From Chrysogorgia sp. JL179-B06 (taxonomy: Eukaryota > Cnidaria > Anthozoa > Scleralcyonacea > Chrysogorgiidae): 64,000 nt of DNA. Location: contig JAYKKM010000501.1 in the NCBI GenBank assembly GCA_035772405.1, forward strand, positions 1,485,001 to 1,549,000, given 5' to 3'. Each line of letters begins with the position of its first letter. The stretch's first letter is position 1. This document shows positions 1 to 12,300 of this stretch, in pieces. Below the pieces are notes generated by a model, which saw only the letters and a program-made list of their open reading frames with translations, searched no databases and was not told where the DNA came from. Made by a program: the position numbers and the translations under genes.

Positions 1-420
1 CATGGAAAATAGCTCTTTAGCGGTAGATATGATGTTAAAATGCAATGGAATCTCCTAACTAACATTACACAATGTAACTTGCTTCTAAATTATAATACAA
101 GAGGTATAAAACTTAGGATTTCTATTAACCAATCAGTTTCAAGTCCCGACTTAGGAAAGATCAGTTTCCCTGACATGCATAGAGACCTCTGATTATGACC
201 ATCAATATTTAGTAATCCATATTCCTGCCAGCTCCACATCACAGAAGTCCAATGTGGGTGGAATTATCAACTTACTGATATAATCTATCCACACTAACAA
301 TTGGAGTAGAATCCCTAATACGTCTTAGTAAATCTATATGCATCCGTAGACATTTGAATGAATTCGATTTTTTAAAGGACACTCATTGTATGATAGAGAT
401 GCATTTTCTTCCTTCAACAG
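1..420. other. AT-rich stretch, no gene seen
   Basis: No convincing reading frame. The last 20 bases form a pyrimidine-rich tract ending in AACAG, which reads as the 3' end of an intron feeding the exon that follows. Confidence 0.4.
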
Positions 421-829
421 CCTTTGGTGTCTATATACTAAAACATTACTAAGCAACATCTACAGCGAGGACGACGACGTAGATGAGTTTTTTTCAGAAA
501 TGTGTAAAGTGGGTGCAGCGATGTACTCTACTGCCATTCATTATACCATTGTTAAACATTTGTTTCGGAATCCTGAAAAATATGCCGAAATGCTCGTGGG
601 AACAGATGGAGAAGCAGCTGCGTTTAAAGACGAGCCAACAGGCAAAGGCCTGCGCAAATTTTTAAATGCAACCTGCGTTGGCGAGTCGACCACCAATTCC
701 TCGTCCTCATGTACGCCCTCCAAAAGAAAACTGCTGGCAGACAGGCTGTCTTCCGACGACGACGAGGAACAAAGCTTACCAGCACCACCACCAGCCGTAA
801 CCTCCAGAAGTCAAAGAGAAGAAACATAA
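421..829 (+). CDS. probable terminal exon of an unrecognised gene
   Basis: A strong acceptor (TTTTCTTCCTTCAACAG, 404-420) opens a frame of about 136 codons ending in TAA at 827-829. The frame also runs upstream to an ATG at 386, but the acceptor makes an internal exon start more likely. The product has an acidic patch (SEDDDVDEFF), a mixed helical middle, then a low-complexity tail with a Ser run, SSDDDEE and PAPPPA. The acidic and proline-rich tail looks nuclear. I recognise no domain. The upstream exons must lie before base 1. Confidence 0.4.
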
Positions 830-915
830 ATCGTCAAAGAAAAACAAAAAAACTACTAAAAAGTAGATCTTAATAACAGTTAAAAAAATTTAAAAATTAA
901 AAATAACCAAAAATA

Positions 916-2460
916 TTTGTTGTTGTAACAGTAGACATGAATGGCACGATGGTATTATGAAGAATTTGCAAAATTTCCACATGGTCGTTTCAACCATGCG
1001 GCCATTTCAACCATGGTCGTTTCAACCGAAACGTTAAACAAACCGAAGAAGAGACCAATCGTAAAAACTAATTTAGGTATCATTTCGCCTCTGCCTTGCA
1101 TGTCTGCTGTTTTATCTAAAAACGTTAATAAATTAAAAAAATTATTCATCGTGGAGGGAAATAATAGACAGGGCCCAATGCAATTCTGACATTAAGAACG
1201 CATATTTCGCTATAGTAATTAACATGTTTAGCTAGGCTCATCTCTATGTACAGTTATAGTTGCCCTTTACGTCCATTATTTCTTGTCACGTTTGTTCTAT
1301 AGATTAAACACAATGCACGTAGTTGTGTGTAGTCAATTATTATGTTAAATTTGCAGTTGCAAATTCATGTCCGGAAAGTTTGAAAGTTGTCAACCGGCCA
1401 GTAAAATACAGAAACTAACTTTTAGGTTGAGTTACTGCAAAATTCCATATGTTATTTTGAACATATTTTTTGTTGTAACAGACATGAATGGCATGATGGT
1501 ACGAAGAATTTGCGAAATTTCGTACTGGTCGTTTCAACCATGCGCAACTATTGCCAGTTGCGAAACGTTAAACAAACCGAAGAAGATACCAATCGTAAAA
1601 ACTAATTCAGGTATCCTTTCGCCTCTGCCTTGCATGTCTGCTGTTTTATCTAAAAACTTTAATAAATTTAAAGAATTATTCATCGTGGAGGGAAATAATG
1701 TAACTCTGACATTAAGAACGCATATTTCGCTATAGTAATTGGCATGTTTCATTAGGCTCATCTCCAAGTAGTTATAGTTTCCCTTTGCGTCCATTATTTC
1801 TTGCCACGTTTGTTCTATACATTAAACACAATGGACGTAGTTGTGTGTGGTCAATAATTATGTTAAATTTGCAGTTGCAAATTCATGTCCCGAAAGTTTT
1901 AAAGTTGCCAACCGGCCAGTAAAATACAAAAATAAGTTACTGCGAAATTCCATGATATTAAGGAGGATGTTCCTCAAAGTTACATGTTAGTTTTAACATA
2001 TTTTTCACATAAGATTTTAAGTTAATTGATGGAATTGTCAATTAACAAATTTCGGGATACTCGTTTAAACATGCGGTTGTTATTGAAAGTTGCGAGATTC
2101 GAAACAAAGCTAAGTATAGAACGAGAGCAAATAGACAAGTTCGTTTGCCATGTTACAAAAAAGATTGTAAAAACATTAAATAATTCTGACGTTAATTTAT
2201 GCAGGGATAGTCGACAGAAAGGGCACAATACAATTCTGACATAAAGTAGCAGGCATAAACGTGCCTTTATTGGCAGCTTGCCTTTATTGGCAGCTTCCCT
2301 TTATGTCCACTATTTCGTTGTACAAGCGAATATAATAAATTGTGCATGTTGTTGTTGTGTAAAATAATCTGTTAAATTCGTTTTTGAGGCTTGAAAAATG
2401 CAAAATGATTTAAACTTTCCAACACGATTCACTACGAAATTAAACGACATGAAGGAGAAT
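916..2460. repeat. three tandem copies of a ~0.5-kb repeat
   Basis: Copies begin near 916, 1468 and about 2000. Copies 1 and 2 are close: both carry GTAACAG..GACATGAATGGCA, GGTCGTTTCAACCATGCG, a CATCGTGGAGGGAAATAAT block and the closing AACCGGCCAGTAAAATAC. Copy 3 is diverged and aligns mainly through CAATTCTGACAT, CCCTTTATGTCCA and the closing part. Short open frames inside the copies differ between copies and are not supported as coding. Confidence 0.65.
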
Positions 2461-3046
2461 GTTGATTAAAGTATGATGAAATTATCAGAATAAAAACTTA
2501 ATGGCTGAATGGATGACTTAAGGGTTGGGTTTGAAAACTGTGGATTATTAAAGGAGGTTTGGGTTTTCCCAATAAAACTTATATCAAGTTAACTTGTCAA
2601 GGAAACCTTGCCCTTGGAAACAGTCTACATTGGTGTATGCCTAATCCTAACCCTTTTCCCCGGTGTCCCTGCCTAATGTGTTTTTCTATGTGGAAAATCC
2701 ATGTGTATGATACTATATATACTTGTGTGGAGCAGCAGTTGAACATTTTGGTTTGTTTCGTGCCACATTTGAGATGTACAGTATGAGATGTAGCGACCAC
2801 CCCTGACTTAATTAATAAATAACACATTGTTCCTCGTATTTACAGCTGTAAGCAGAATTCAAAGTGAATTTGCCAAACTAAGATCAGCCCACAGCACTTC
2901 TTTGAGTATTTTTAATACTGGGAAAATGTTTTAGCGATCAACAGTAAATAAAATATGTATGCAATAGTATAGCAGACATTAACTGTAATACAGTGTGACA
3001 CTTAAAATATTTATAGTTATTTTGTACTTGTTTTTTTTTTGTTCAG
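2461..3046. other. non-genic stretch, probable intron sequence
   Basis: AT-rich with no supported frame. It ends in a T-run and TTCAG (3036-3046), which serves as the acceptor for the next exon. Confidence 0.35.
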
Positions 3047-3290
3047 GTACAAACAGTTGTCCATGTTGATGATCCTAAAGTCGCAACACCACTCCCATCA
3101 TCACCATTGGCAATGCTATCACCAACATTAGTGGCATCTGCAGTATCACCATTACCAGAAACGACAGAAATACATCATTGTACACTGTCTGATATCCCAC
3201 ACCACCTGAAATCAAAAGCTTCGAGTGCTGTGAATTTTAAAAAGCCTGCACGGGTTCTGGCAGTGGAACTAGAAAAGATATCAAGGAGCG
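3047..3290 (+). CDS. probable internal exon, unrecognised gene
   Basis: Bounded by a T-rich acceptor ending CAG at 3046 and a GTAAAC donor at 3291. It is open over 81 codons plus one base. The product is rich in Pro, Ser, Thr and Val (linker-like) and then has a Lys-containing segment (HHLKSKASSAVNFKKPARV). No family is recognised. Its donor phase does not match the acceptor at 3413, so either another donor is used, an exon is missing, or the gene is damaged. Confidence 0.35.
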
Positions 3291-3413
3291 GTAAACAACA
3301 TTTCCACCTACTGTTTGATACTCTTTCAAATGAAGCAATAAAAAATTTCATGTCATATACACATTATACTTTTACAAACTTTTTGTGCTGGAAATGTTTC
3401 ATTTAATTCCTAG

Positions 3414-3549
3414 GTCTCAGCATTGGCCAGAATGGGACAACCCAATGTTTCTTAATCAAGAGCTAATGGAACAAATTGTTGATGAGACATCACCACAGCC
3501 GTGTATTCTTCATCTAAGAAATGGATTTGCAAAACTTGGAATTTATCAG
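3414..3549 (+). CDS. probable internal exon, unrecognised gene
   Basis: Preceded by TTTAATTCCTAG (acceptor) and followed by CAG|GTAATT (donor). It encodes about 45 residues including HWPEWDNPMFLNQELMEQIV and a CILHLRNGFAKLGIY segment with an amphipathic pattern. It ends in phase 0, matching the phase-0 acceptor proposed at 4111. I do not recognise the family. Confidence 0.4.
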
Positions 3550-3717
3550 GTAATTTTATTTCGTTTTCTACATGTATATCCGGATAGTCATTAAAAACCA
3601 CGTGCATAAATGTGGGGAGTGATCCACCCCCAAGAGAAATGGTCCATTCGGTCTCAAAATTAGGGATATACTTCATGGTAACAATACATATAGTCTCCCA
3701 CCGTATTTTACGGTTAT

Positions 3718-3810
3718 TGTTAGGGTTATGGTTAGGATTAGAGTTACGGTTAGGGTTAGGGGTAGGGTTAGAGTTAGGATTAGGATTTGGGTTACGGTTG
3801 GGGTTAGGGG
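3718..3810 (+). repeat. degenerate TTAGGG telomere-like tract
   Basis: About 90 bases of GTTAGGGTTA-type repeat with many point variants (ttagga, ttacgg, gttggg). It matches the metazoan telomere unit (TTAGGG)n but is degenerate and lies between exons, so it is an interstitial tract, not a chromosome end. Confidence 0.6.
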
Positions 3811-4111
3811 TATAAAAAACAGATGGAAATCCGGTCTAGTGTTACCATGAAGTATATACCCAAAATTATGCATTGTTTAATTACATGCGATGCTAAGCGA
3901 GACCGACTAAATATTGTCAGCGACCGATAGAATCCATCAAGCTTTGGGATTGGGAATGAGGTCGGTTTAGAGTCTGGATTCACGTATCCAAATCGATATA
4001 TACGCCCCTGTTAAAAACAAGTGGTCGATGTGCATTAGGTGTGACGAAAACAGTGGCAAGGTTTTAGAAAATCCATGAAGCAAATGAATATATTGAGTTA
4101 TTTTAACAAAG

Positions 4112-4297
4112 ACTTTACTTTATCTTGTTTGTAAAAATTGTATAGATTGTGAAATGAATGCCTGTGATGAAGTACCTTTTTTACCAAGCGATTTTCAGTT
4201 AGTTAAAAAGTTGGTTAATTGCAACTTTACAATGGAGAAATTCTTGAAATACATCCGAGAAGCCGCAAGCAATAATCTGCTTTATCAAGAATGTTAA
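4112..4297 (+). CDS. probable terminal exon, small Cys-containing C-terminus
   Basis: A frame open from 4097 to a TAA at 4295-4297. A weak acceptor (AACAAAG, 4105-4111) gives phase 0, compatible with the exon ending at 3549. The product has a CxxCxxC start (CKNCIDCEMNAC) and then an acidic/hydrophobic segment ending NNLLYQEC. It could be a small zinc-binding tail; the family is unknown. Confidence 0.35.
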   Translation, partial: TLLYLVCKNCIDCEMNACDEVPFLPSDFQLVKKLVNCNFTMEKFLKYIREAASNNLLYQEC

Positions 4298-4383
4298 TTG
4301 ATTGACAAGACAGCATTGTAATGTTGTATATCACTGCACCAGGTAGCCTGCTCGCAGGCTAGTAATTAACAACCATATTAATT

Positions 4384-5627
4384 AAAGAATAGAATAGAAT
4401 AGAAACTTTTATTAGATACAGTGGTAGGCCGGTTAAGGCCCTAGCTAAAAAGCTAATTCCCATATAAAATTTACAATAATTAAAATATGGAATTGCTAAG
4501 CGATTCTAAAAGAAAAAACATACGACAATAAATACATATATACTATACTATAGTTAATCAGTTAATGGCTAAGATTGTTATAAATATTTAAAAGTTATTG
4601 ATCTCAGTGAAATCAATTTTTCTAATCATGGCTTTGAAAGACTTAAATGTTTCGGTTATTCGTATAGTATCAGATAAAGAATTCCATAGTTTCGTAGTCT
4701 CATATCTAAATGAGTGTAGACCATAAGTTGTCGTGTTTACTTTAGGTATCTCCAATTTGTCCATGCCTCGTAAATTCTTTAAGTTCAGTCTCTTTTTTAC
4801 AAGTTCTCTTATGTATTTTGGAGCCAGGTTGTTGAGAGCTTTATATACAACAATACAAGAGTCTTGATTTCTTCTATTTACCAGGTTGGACATACTTAAT
4901 TTTTGTAGGAGATCTTGATAAGAAGACTTTTTGTCGTTAAAGACAAATCTTAAAGCACGATCGTTCAGTTTTTCGAGTTTATCCATATTTCTCTTCCCAC
5001 AAAATTGCCAAGTTTCAGAGCAATAGATGAAGTGAGGAAATATAAAAGCCCAATATAGGGTTTTCTTAGTGGTAATTGGAAGAATCTTTTTCATTCGACT
5101 CAATACACCAAGTTGTTTACTGATTTTCTTACATATTTTGGTTACGTGTTCGTTAAATTTGAGACCGTCGTCGACCTCAACACCAAGTAATGTCATTGAT
5201 GCAACAATTGGCAAAATTTTGTCTTGAAGTGTTATTTCAAGTTTATTCGCTGCAATATTGTTCATTCTTTTATGGGCTCTTAATAAAGACATACAGTTGC
5301 ACTTGAGCAGATTAAGCAGCAAACCATTATTACTGAACCAGGCGTTTGCTGTGTTAAATTCCAGATTCAGTATTTCATTAACTGATTCCATATCCTTTCC
5401 AGCGTAGAGGAGTTGATTGTCATCAGCAAAGTTTGAGATTTGTGCCACATTAATAGAATAAAATAAATCGTTGATAAAAATATTAAACAGTGATGGCCCG
5501 AGTACCGACCCCTGGGGTACTCCTTTGGTAACACAACGCCATTCCGAAGTGGGCAGAAGAGGTGATTTATCGCTCGGCCACATAATGCAGTTTGGCACAG
5601 GAACTGATCAAGAGCCACTGAGTGCAA
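4384..5627 (-). mobile_element. 5'-truncated CR1/jockey-like LINE, reverse transcriptase part
   Basis: The minus-strand frame (5598-4588, 336 residues) starts inside the reverse transcriptase domain, just before the GVPQGSVLGP motif, and includes the FADD form of the catalytic YxDD box, the thumb and the C-terminal tail. The N-terminal endonuclease and first catalytic motif are missing, so this is a typical dead-on-arrival 5'-truncated copy. Downstream on the same strand, 4402-4384 reads (TATTC)n. That resembles the short ATTCTRTG-type 3' repeats of CR1 elements and marks the 3' end. Confidence 0.85.
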
Positions 5628-7560
5628 TATTAATTTGAAATGTACTTTTATGAGTAAATATATGCAGCTTTGGCGTTTTATGAATATTTATAAATGCAAA
5701 TTATAAGGTTCTAAGGAGATTTGGGATGCTGAAATATTTGAAATGTTGAAATATTAAAATCTACTTGAACATTACCACAGGCAATTATTTGTCAATGTTG
5801 TCCCCGGGGTAGTAATGTGCAGTTTAGTAATTAAAAAAATATGAAAATGGTCCAGCATTCATAAAATTATGTTGTAATTTGTTCTTTTGATGCATTGCCA
5901 AAACATGGAATCTAAACTATTCTTTATTAGATTTTATACTCTGTAATACAATATTTGAATTATTTCATGACAATATTTGAATTATTGCATGTTTAATTTT
6001 ATATTGTTCTAATAAACTATAGTAACAGCTGGGGCTCAGGACATTTTCCCTGAGTATTTACAGCTTCAGCTAGCAAACTAACAACTTTCTAATAACCAAG
6101 CTACAAACTAAAGACTCGACAGTAAAGCTTTGACTTTGTTCAATATTAAAAATTACCTTGTCCTTGTTCCAATAAGAAACTTTCAATTTTATTCCAACCA
6201 TGAGACTTCATATGTTCCTTTATTCCCAACAAGTCTAATCTGCTCTCCATGGGGAAAGAATATCTCTTCTTTGCTCAATGCATAAGCATAGGCGTATGGT
6301 AAAAATTTTGTTGGGGGGGGGGGCTGAGCATAACTTAAATGACGACGTCAATATTACTGAAGAACACGAATTGGCATCGCTTAGCCTAAGGATTATTACA
6401 CATGCACGTTTTTCATTAATATATATGAACATGCATTGGACACATGTACATGAGTCCCAATAATTTTTCGAATTTATGATTCCCTGAAAGTGTATTTCCT
6501 GCAATTTGAGGGCAGTGTGCGGGATTCGATGTATTTAATTACCGTTCAAGTAACACTGATTTTCCAAATTTAGACTGTGCGGATACCCCTCCCGCAACGC
6601 ACATAGGGAATGTATTGCACGACGGCAGAAGAGAAGGAAGGAAAAACAATTAGCCACAAAACCAAATGTATTAGGTATATTCAAGTTGAATATACGATAT
6701 TACGTTTAGACAACGCTCAGACCAAGGCCTGGCCATTTTTAACCATTGCTAAACGATGACCAACAATGGAATACCAGAGTTCCCTCAATGAGAATCCGTT
6801 ATGTCGTCATTAAGTTGCATTCAAATATTAGAATAATTTAATATAGGACCTTTTTGAACGACAACACCATTTTTGTACAAATAGAGCTAATTTTTCGGAC
6901 AGCCCCCCGGCCCTTACGGATGTAAACGAAGACGCCACGAAAATCAAATAACAGAGGGGGCATTGGAAGGGTGTAAATACCGTAATACCATACAAAAATT
7001 CCGCATCACCGCAGGAAACAAAAAATTACTCATTGAGCCTCGTTTTCATTTTGTCGCAAATGCCGCGACCAAGTCATGGTCGCCGATGTGTGAATTCAAA
7101 TGGTTTAAACTTTTACGTGCGAAGGCGACACAGTCGATTACAACTTCGTTGACCTCGTTTTCCTCGTCCATAATTGAGTCATAACTGTATTGCCAAATGC
7201 CAATCGATCCAAGTCTACAATAATGACGATAATACAGCTTGCCAGGGACAAAACATCAAAGGTCGCAAAGGTCAAGTTACATACCAGCAATACGGCTTTT
7301 CATTGCTGTTTAAAGTCTTGAAACAATTGCGTAACAATTAAATTACGTCATTAGAAATAACTGCAAACAAAATATTCCCGCACACCGTAGAACTTGACAA
7401 CACCGTAATACCGCCATTTTAGATATTTTCCCGCAATACCGCAGCCGAAAAAACAAAATCCCGCACAACGCAGGATTTGAGTTCACCGCAACACCACAAA
7501 CTACAAGTTTTTTCACTGCAAATCCCAATGTCCCCCTCTATAACAGAGATAGAGAATACT
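5628..7560. other. long non-genic stretch
   Basis: AT-rich with no supported gene. Points seen: a run of eleven G around 6311-6321; and two clusters with irregular CCGCAATACC/CCGCACAACG-like repeats (about 6975-7020 and 7375-7520) that may be remnants of one diverged repeat family. Confidence 0.4.
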
Positions 7561-7563
7561 CAC

Positions 7564-7739
7564 CACTAAATGTCTGTGTCCTCAATTTTTTGAGGTAAAT
7601 ATCCCAGAATTCAGTGGGCGCTACATTACACACTTTTTCAGGGCTAGTCTTGTCATGTAAAGACACAATCTCAAATGGTAGCTTTCTTCCTCTGTACATT
7701 TGACAGCCAGCTGGTATCAGTCCCACGTGGGTAACCATC
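7564..7739 (-). CDS. probable internal exon, unrecognised gene
   Basis: On the minus strand a pyrimidine-rich acceptor (CCCTATCATTAG) precedes the frame and a near-consensus donor (GTGAGTAT) follows it. The 176-base exon is fully open and encodes about 58 residues including GLIPAGCQMYRGRKLPFEI and APTEFWDIYLKKL. The product looks like folded protein, not low complexity. I do not recognise the family, and partner exons are not identified. Confidence 0.4.
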
Positions 7740-7784
7740 CTAATGATAGGGAAACGTGCTCTCCAGATACACGCCTAAAAATCT

Positions 7785-8140
7785 CACAAGTTGTTACAGC
7801 GTTGTTGCCTGAACAATGCTGTAACAACTTGTTAACATACGTGAACAACATTGTTGAATGAACAACATTGTTCATCATTGTTTCAACATGTTGTTACAGC
7901 TTGTTGAAACAACAATGGTTGTTCACGCATGTTGGAACAAGCGAGAAACGTATTGTTACAACAACCATGTTCACCATTGTTGCAACATGTTGTTCATTGT
8001 TGTTATTTCATCATGCTGTAACATGTTGCATCATGCATGAACAACATTGTCGAATCAACAAGTTGTTTTTCGTTGTTCCAACAGGCGTGAACAAGTTGTT
8101 CGTTCAACAGCTTGTTACAGCATTGTCACTGTTTGTGAAC
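7785..8140. repeat. palindromic CAACAAGTTGTT-type repeat cluster
   Basis: Many overlapping dyads built from GTTGTT and AACAAC (ACAACATTGTTGAATGAACA, CAACATGTTGTTACAG, TGAACAAGTTGTTCG). Related sequence recurs at about 17600-17745 on the other side of the large transposon. Small open frames in it are by-products of the repeat. Confidence 0.6.
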
Positions 8141-9115
8141 AACACGCGAGGACACTATGGACCAATGTCACGTGAAGTTCATGTGTACGGTCACGTGTAC
8201 GGTCACGCGTATCTCGCGTGAGCATACTTCATTTGAACTTTGCTTCCTGAGTCGACCGGCGGAACAAATCGTTGTTCCCACTGGTTTTTTCCTCGTTTGA
8301 TTTTCCCTTTGCTGCATTGCCAATGGTCTGAGGAATAGTCTTCTGTATGAACAAACCCCTCGGTAAAACTTTGTGAAGATTTAGAGTAGACTCCAGCTCA
8401 AAGAGGTAAGAATAATAAATTATTAAATAACTTGATAATGCTTCTTTAATGTTTATATTTCGGCTCATGCTATCATTAATATATGTCCCTCCACTCTCAT
8501 TTTGTTCCCAGCTTAAAACCCACGAAAAAGCAAAAAAATTAGGTAAGTTTACTTTGTTCACACTCGGTCCAATACTGTTAAAACAGTCAATTTTTCATAC
8601 AATATAACTTACAACTGCAAATGAAAACCAAACAAGAAGTTTTTACTTTGGAATAATCTTGCAAAAATAGTTTATCATTCTTTTGTTTTTTTTAGAAAGT
8701 ACATGTGAACTGTAGCAGCTTTCATATTTATTTACAAAAAAGGTGAGACATGTAATAAGCCTTGAAAAATGTTCACTAAAGAGATTCGGTATCGATTTTG
8801 TTGTTATATATTTAAGTCATTTAACTTGCAGGTAGACGTTTGTGTTAAGTGTTTCAAAACTTTGATATATTTTGTTTTGTTTTCTTTCATCGAAATTAGT
8901 CGGAATGCTGATCTCCTGGCTTTTTAGGCAAAAGTGAAATAATTTTTGTTTACAGGACAGTTGGACTACTGTCTTAAAAAGAAAAGCAGAACGTTATTAA
9001 CCTAAATCTTTGTTTTTTTTCTTAAATTATTTTGGTATAGACTGTAGTTGTGGGACTTCAACGATATCAATGAAAATAGAGAATAAAGCGCCGCTAAAGA
9101 ACCGTACTGGCTGTA
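8141..9115. other. flank of large transposon, no firm gene
   Basis: Minus 8400-8229 could be a terminal exon (open, ending in TGA, product containing HKVLPRGLFIQKTIPQTIGN), but its acceptor is weak and I recognise no family. The rest is AT-rich with T-runs. Confidence 0.25.
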
Positions 9116-9121
9116 CGTAGC
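9116..9121. repeat. target-site duplication, left copy (CGTAGC)
   Basis: CGTAGC directly precedes the TATGGAAAG terminus and recurs at 17410-17415 directly after the opposite terminus. Confidence 0.75.
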
Positions 9122-9345
9122 TATGGAAAGCCATAGTGGACAAAAGCGTTCGAGATTTTTCTCGGGCAGTCGAGATTTTTCTCGGGCAGTCGAGATTTTT
9201 CTCGGGCAGTCGAGATTTTTCTCGGGCAGTCGAAATTTTTCTCGGGCAGTCGAGATTTTAATTTTTCTCGGGCAGTCGAATTTTTTAGTCTGCCAGATGG
9301 TCGAAATTTTTTACGGGAGAAAATATATCCCGCCATTATTTACCG
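9122..9345. repeat. left TIR with ~20-bp hairpin subrepeats
   Basis: After the TATGGAAAG end come about seven tandem units of TCGAGATTTTTCTCGGGCAG. Each unit contains CGAGA..TCTCG, a small self-complementary hairpin. The similarity to the right end resumes after the tandem block (ACGGGAGAAAATATATCCCG) and stops a few bases before the ATG at 9352. It probably holds transposase-binding sites and the promoter of the HECT gene. Confidence 0.8.
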
Positions 9346-9351
9346 TTCAAC

Positions 9352-12300
9352 ATGGCGTCCGAACATGGCGGTTCTCCTCGACAAATCTTGACGCAAATTG
9401 CACATCAAATTAACGATTTATCGCAAGCTTTATCAAATGATGGACAAATAGCGACCGTAAATAATACAGCAGGTGGTGCTGTCAATATCAACGAGAATGT
9501 AGAAGAAGAAGTAAGGGCAGTTTTTACAGGACATCGTGTTAGGAATATAAATGTAAACCCAAACGAAGCTCGAAGTCCTCGAACAGCTGTACAGCCTGTA
9601 CTTACAGCCAGTACAGCTAGTGGCCCCACATCTGGTCCCACACCAAGACAGTTGACCGTCTCTTCCCCTGCACTTCCAAGTGGAAATATTTATACTCCTT
9701 TATATAATGCTAGAAGAAACTTTAATAATCAGCGAACTGCCATCGGAAACAGGCGAACTTCACGAAGTCAAAGAGCAACAAAAGCCAGAGGTGCAAATGG
9801 ACCATTTTCACGCGACCTCATTCTTCTGACTGGGCCAGGTGATATGAATGTCCCACGCCAAGGAATTAAGGTTTTCTTGCAAGAACAGGGACATATTATT
9901 AATGCCTTTGAATTTATGAAAGAATGGAGTGACATTGAGATAATACTGCAAATACGCGAAGCTTTTCAAGAAAAAATACCGGATGGTGTTGATTTTGAAA
10001 TTGTGCATTCAGTACATACATCACTCTTGACGCCAACACTGGCAGCTGGTCAATATTTGACTGGGTCAGTTATGAGTCGTGTCTTCAGGGATAACAAACC
10101 TGTGTATGTCAGACCATCAGTGCAAATCGTACGAACACCCCCTGCTAATGTTGAAAAAAAGCAAAAGACTTCTCATGAAAAAGATGTCGAAGATGATTTT
10201 TCAATTTCTACAGATAGCATATCCTTGTCTTCCTCAAGTATATATATATAAACATATTATAAAGCTTCTTGGGTAGGTTTCGCGTAAGCCTGTAGAGAGA
10301 TAAAGAGAAAAAATATTTAACGATCTAGTCGGTTTTCGTTGATGTACCGCGGGATGTATATAACATACAGCACTATGAATACTAATTAGATAAGAAATGA
10401 TGAAAAAAACTAGGAAAATTTTTGTTGAATGAGGAAAAAATAGACAAAACTTTGTTGGAAAACCTCCTCGATCGTTAAATAAGGCAGTTAATGGCCTCGA
10501 ACGTCGGGATGTATGCTATATACAGCCCTCGGACGCAGCATACATCCCTCGTTCTCGGCCATTAACTCTTACATACTGTAGTGCACCTATCAATGTTAGG
10601 GCTTAGGGTCGGGCATCTTTAATATATTACTAATGATGCAACATGGGTTGAGGTTTTGATAGCACTGAAAGACCGTAGGGAAATTTAACGATTAATTCTA
10701 TTAAAGCTGTCATGACGTTTGCCCCAGGAAGGAAATTTTACAATGGTCGGCTACTTGCACCAGAGGGGGAAATAGACCTTACGCATAATGATGTCACACG
10801 CTTATGCATGACTACTCAGACCAGAAGTCCCCGCGAGAATTATTAGAACAAACATTGCACATTTTGCGGGAATTCTGGTCTTAGTAGTCACGCATAAGCT
10901 TGTGACGTCATTATGCTTAAGGTCTATTGACAGAAGACCCCCCTCCGAAAATATCAAATTTGCTAGACTTTCTCTATAAGCAATAGTTAACAAGGGCAAA
11001 GCTCATGTTAACTATTGCTCAAAGACATGCGGAAAGTTGTGTATATATACAATTGCTTTAGGAAACTTACCATTGCAACATGTTTTTTTTTAGCAGCTGT
11101 TTTTACTGTTGGTCTACAGTAGTTGCTCAGTCAATCAGAATGCAGCATTTAAAACAGACCACTAATTAGTTTATAATAATGAGATTATTTTACTCTGTCT
11201 CAATACTAGGACAACTTATTGCATGGTCAAGAGGAGACCTCCTGACAAGTAAAACTAATTATATGAAAGGGTTAAGGATCAATTGAAAACATGTTCTTTA
11301 TTAAATTTGGATTGTACATGTTTTTCACAATTTGCAGGTAACCAAAGTAGAACTGGACAAGTGTCTGGTATTAATCCTTTTGAACCAACCAGCCAATGGC
11401 AGCCTGCAGAACAAGGTAGCCTTTCTCAGCCTTCTACAAGTCAGCAAGAAGCTGTGCAAATCCTTGATGGTAAGGCCAATGTTGTGTTTTCGGTAATAAA
11501 AATCCAGGTTCGTAGGTCGGAAAATAATTTAATTTAATTAGGTAAAAGATGTTTCCTGGATGTCATTGTTTGGTCAGGCAGTCACATGCTTACCGGCATT
11601 GCTAGTTAAGTTGCATATATTATACCTTTCATCAATACCTGTATATGCAAAGTATTTGCTCTTTTTTTAATGATATATTCGTAGGCCATACTTGAGTATA
11701 AAGAGTTGCCAGCCTTAAGGCCCATTTACACGGGCGATTTTTGTGGAGATTTGTTCTGCAATTTAAGCGGCGATTGTCGGTGCGATTTCAAAACGTATGT
11801 GTAAACTATCAGCGATTTTATAGCGATTTGTCGCAGCGTAGTCGCCACCGTTTCGATCCTGCTAGAATTTAGACGCGATTTGATGGCGATGTTTATTTGG
11901 ATATCAACAAAAAGCTGCCGTTGCGTACCCCCAAGGGTGGTTTGTCGTAGAAAATGGCGGATGAAAGTGAAACCAACGAAACAGGCAACCGGCTAGGCGA
12001 AGAAAAACTCCATGCAAAAAGGGCAGTTTTTGGTTGATATCCAAATAGAAATCGCCATCAAATCGCGTCTAAAGTCGAGTAGGATCGAAACCGTGGCGAC
12101 TACGCTGCGACAAATCGCTATCAAATCGCTATAAAACTCGCTGATAGTTTACACGTACGATTTGAAATCGCACCTAAAATCGCCGAACAAATCGCCAAAA
12201 AAATTGCCTGTGTAAACAGGCGTTTATGTATTTATATATTACTATTTCAAAAAAATTGTTCGACGCACGATACACATATCCACCCTTGTGTTATAATTTA

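Noticed and set aside
7858..8221. Open frames in the CAACAAGTTGTT cluster
   Set aside because: Low-complexity translation of a palindromic repeat.
9121..9413. Open frames on both strands over the left TIR
   Set aside because: They translate the 20-bp subrepeat (FSGSRDFSRAVEIF-type repeats) and have no independent support.
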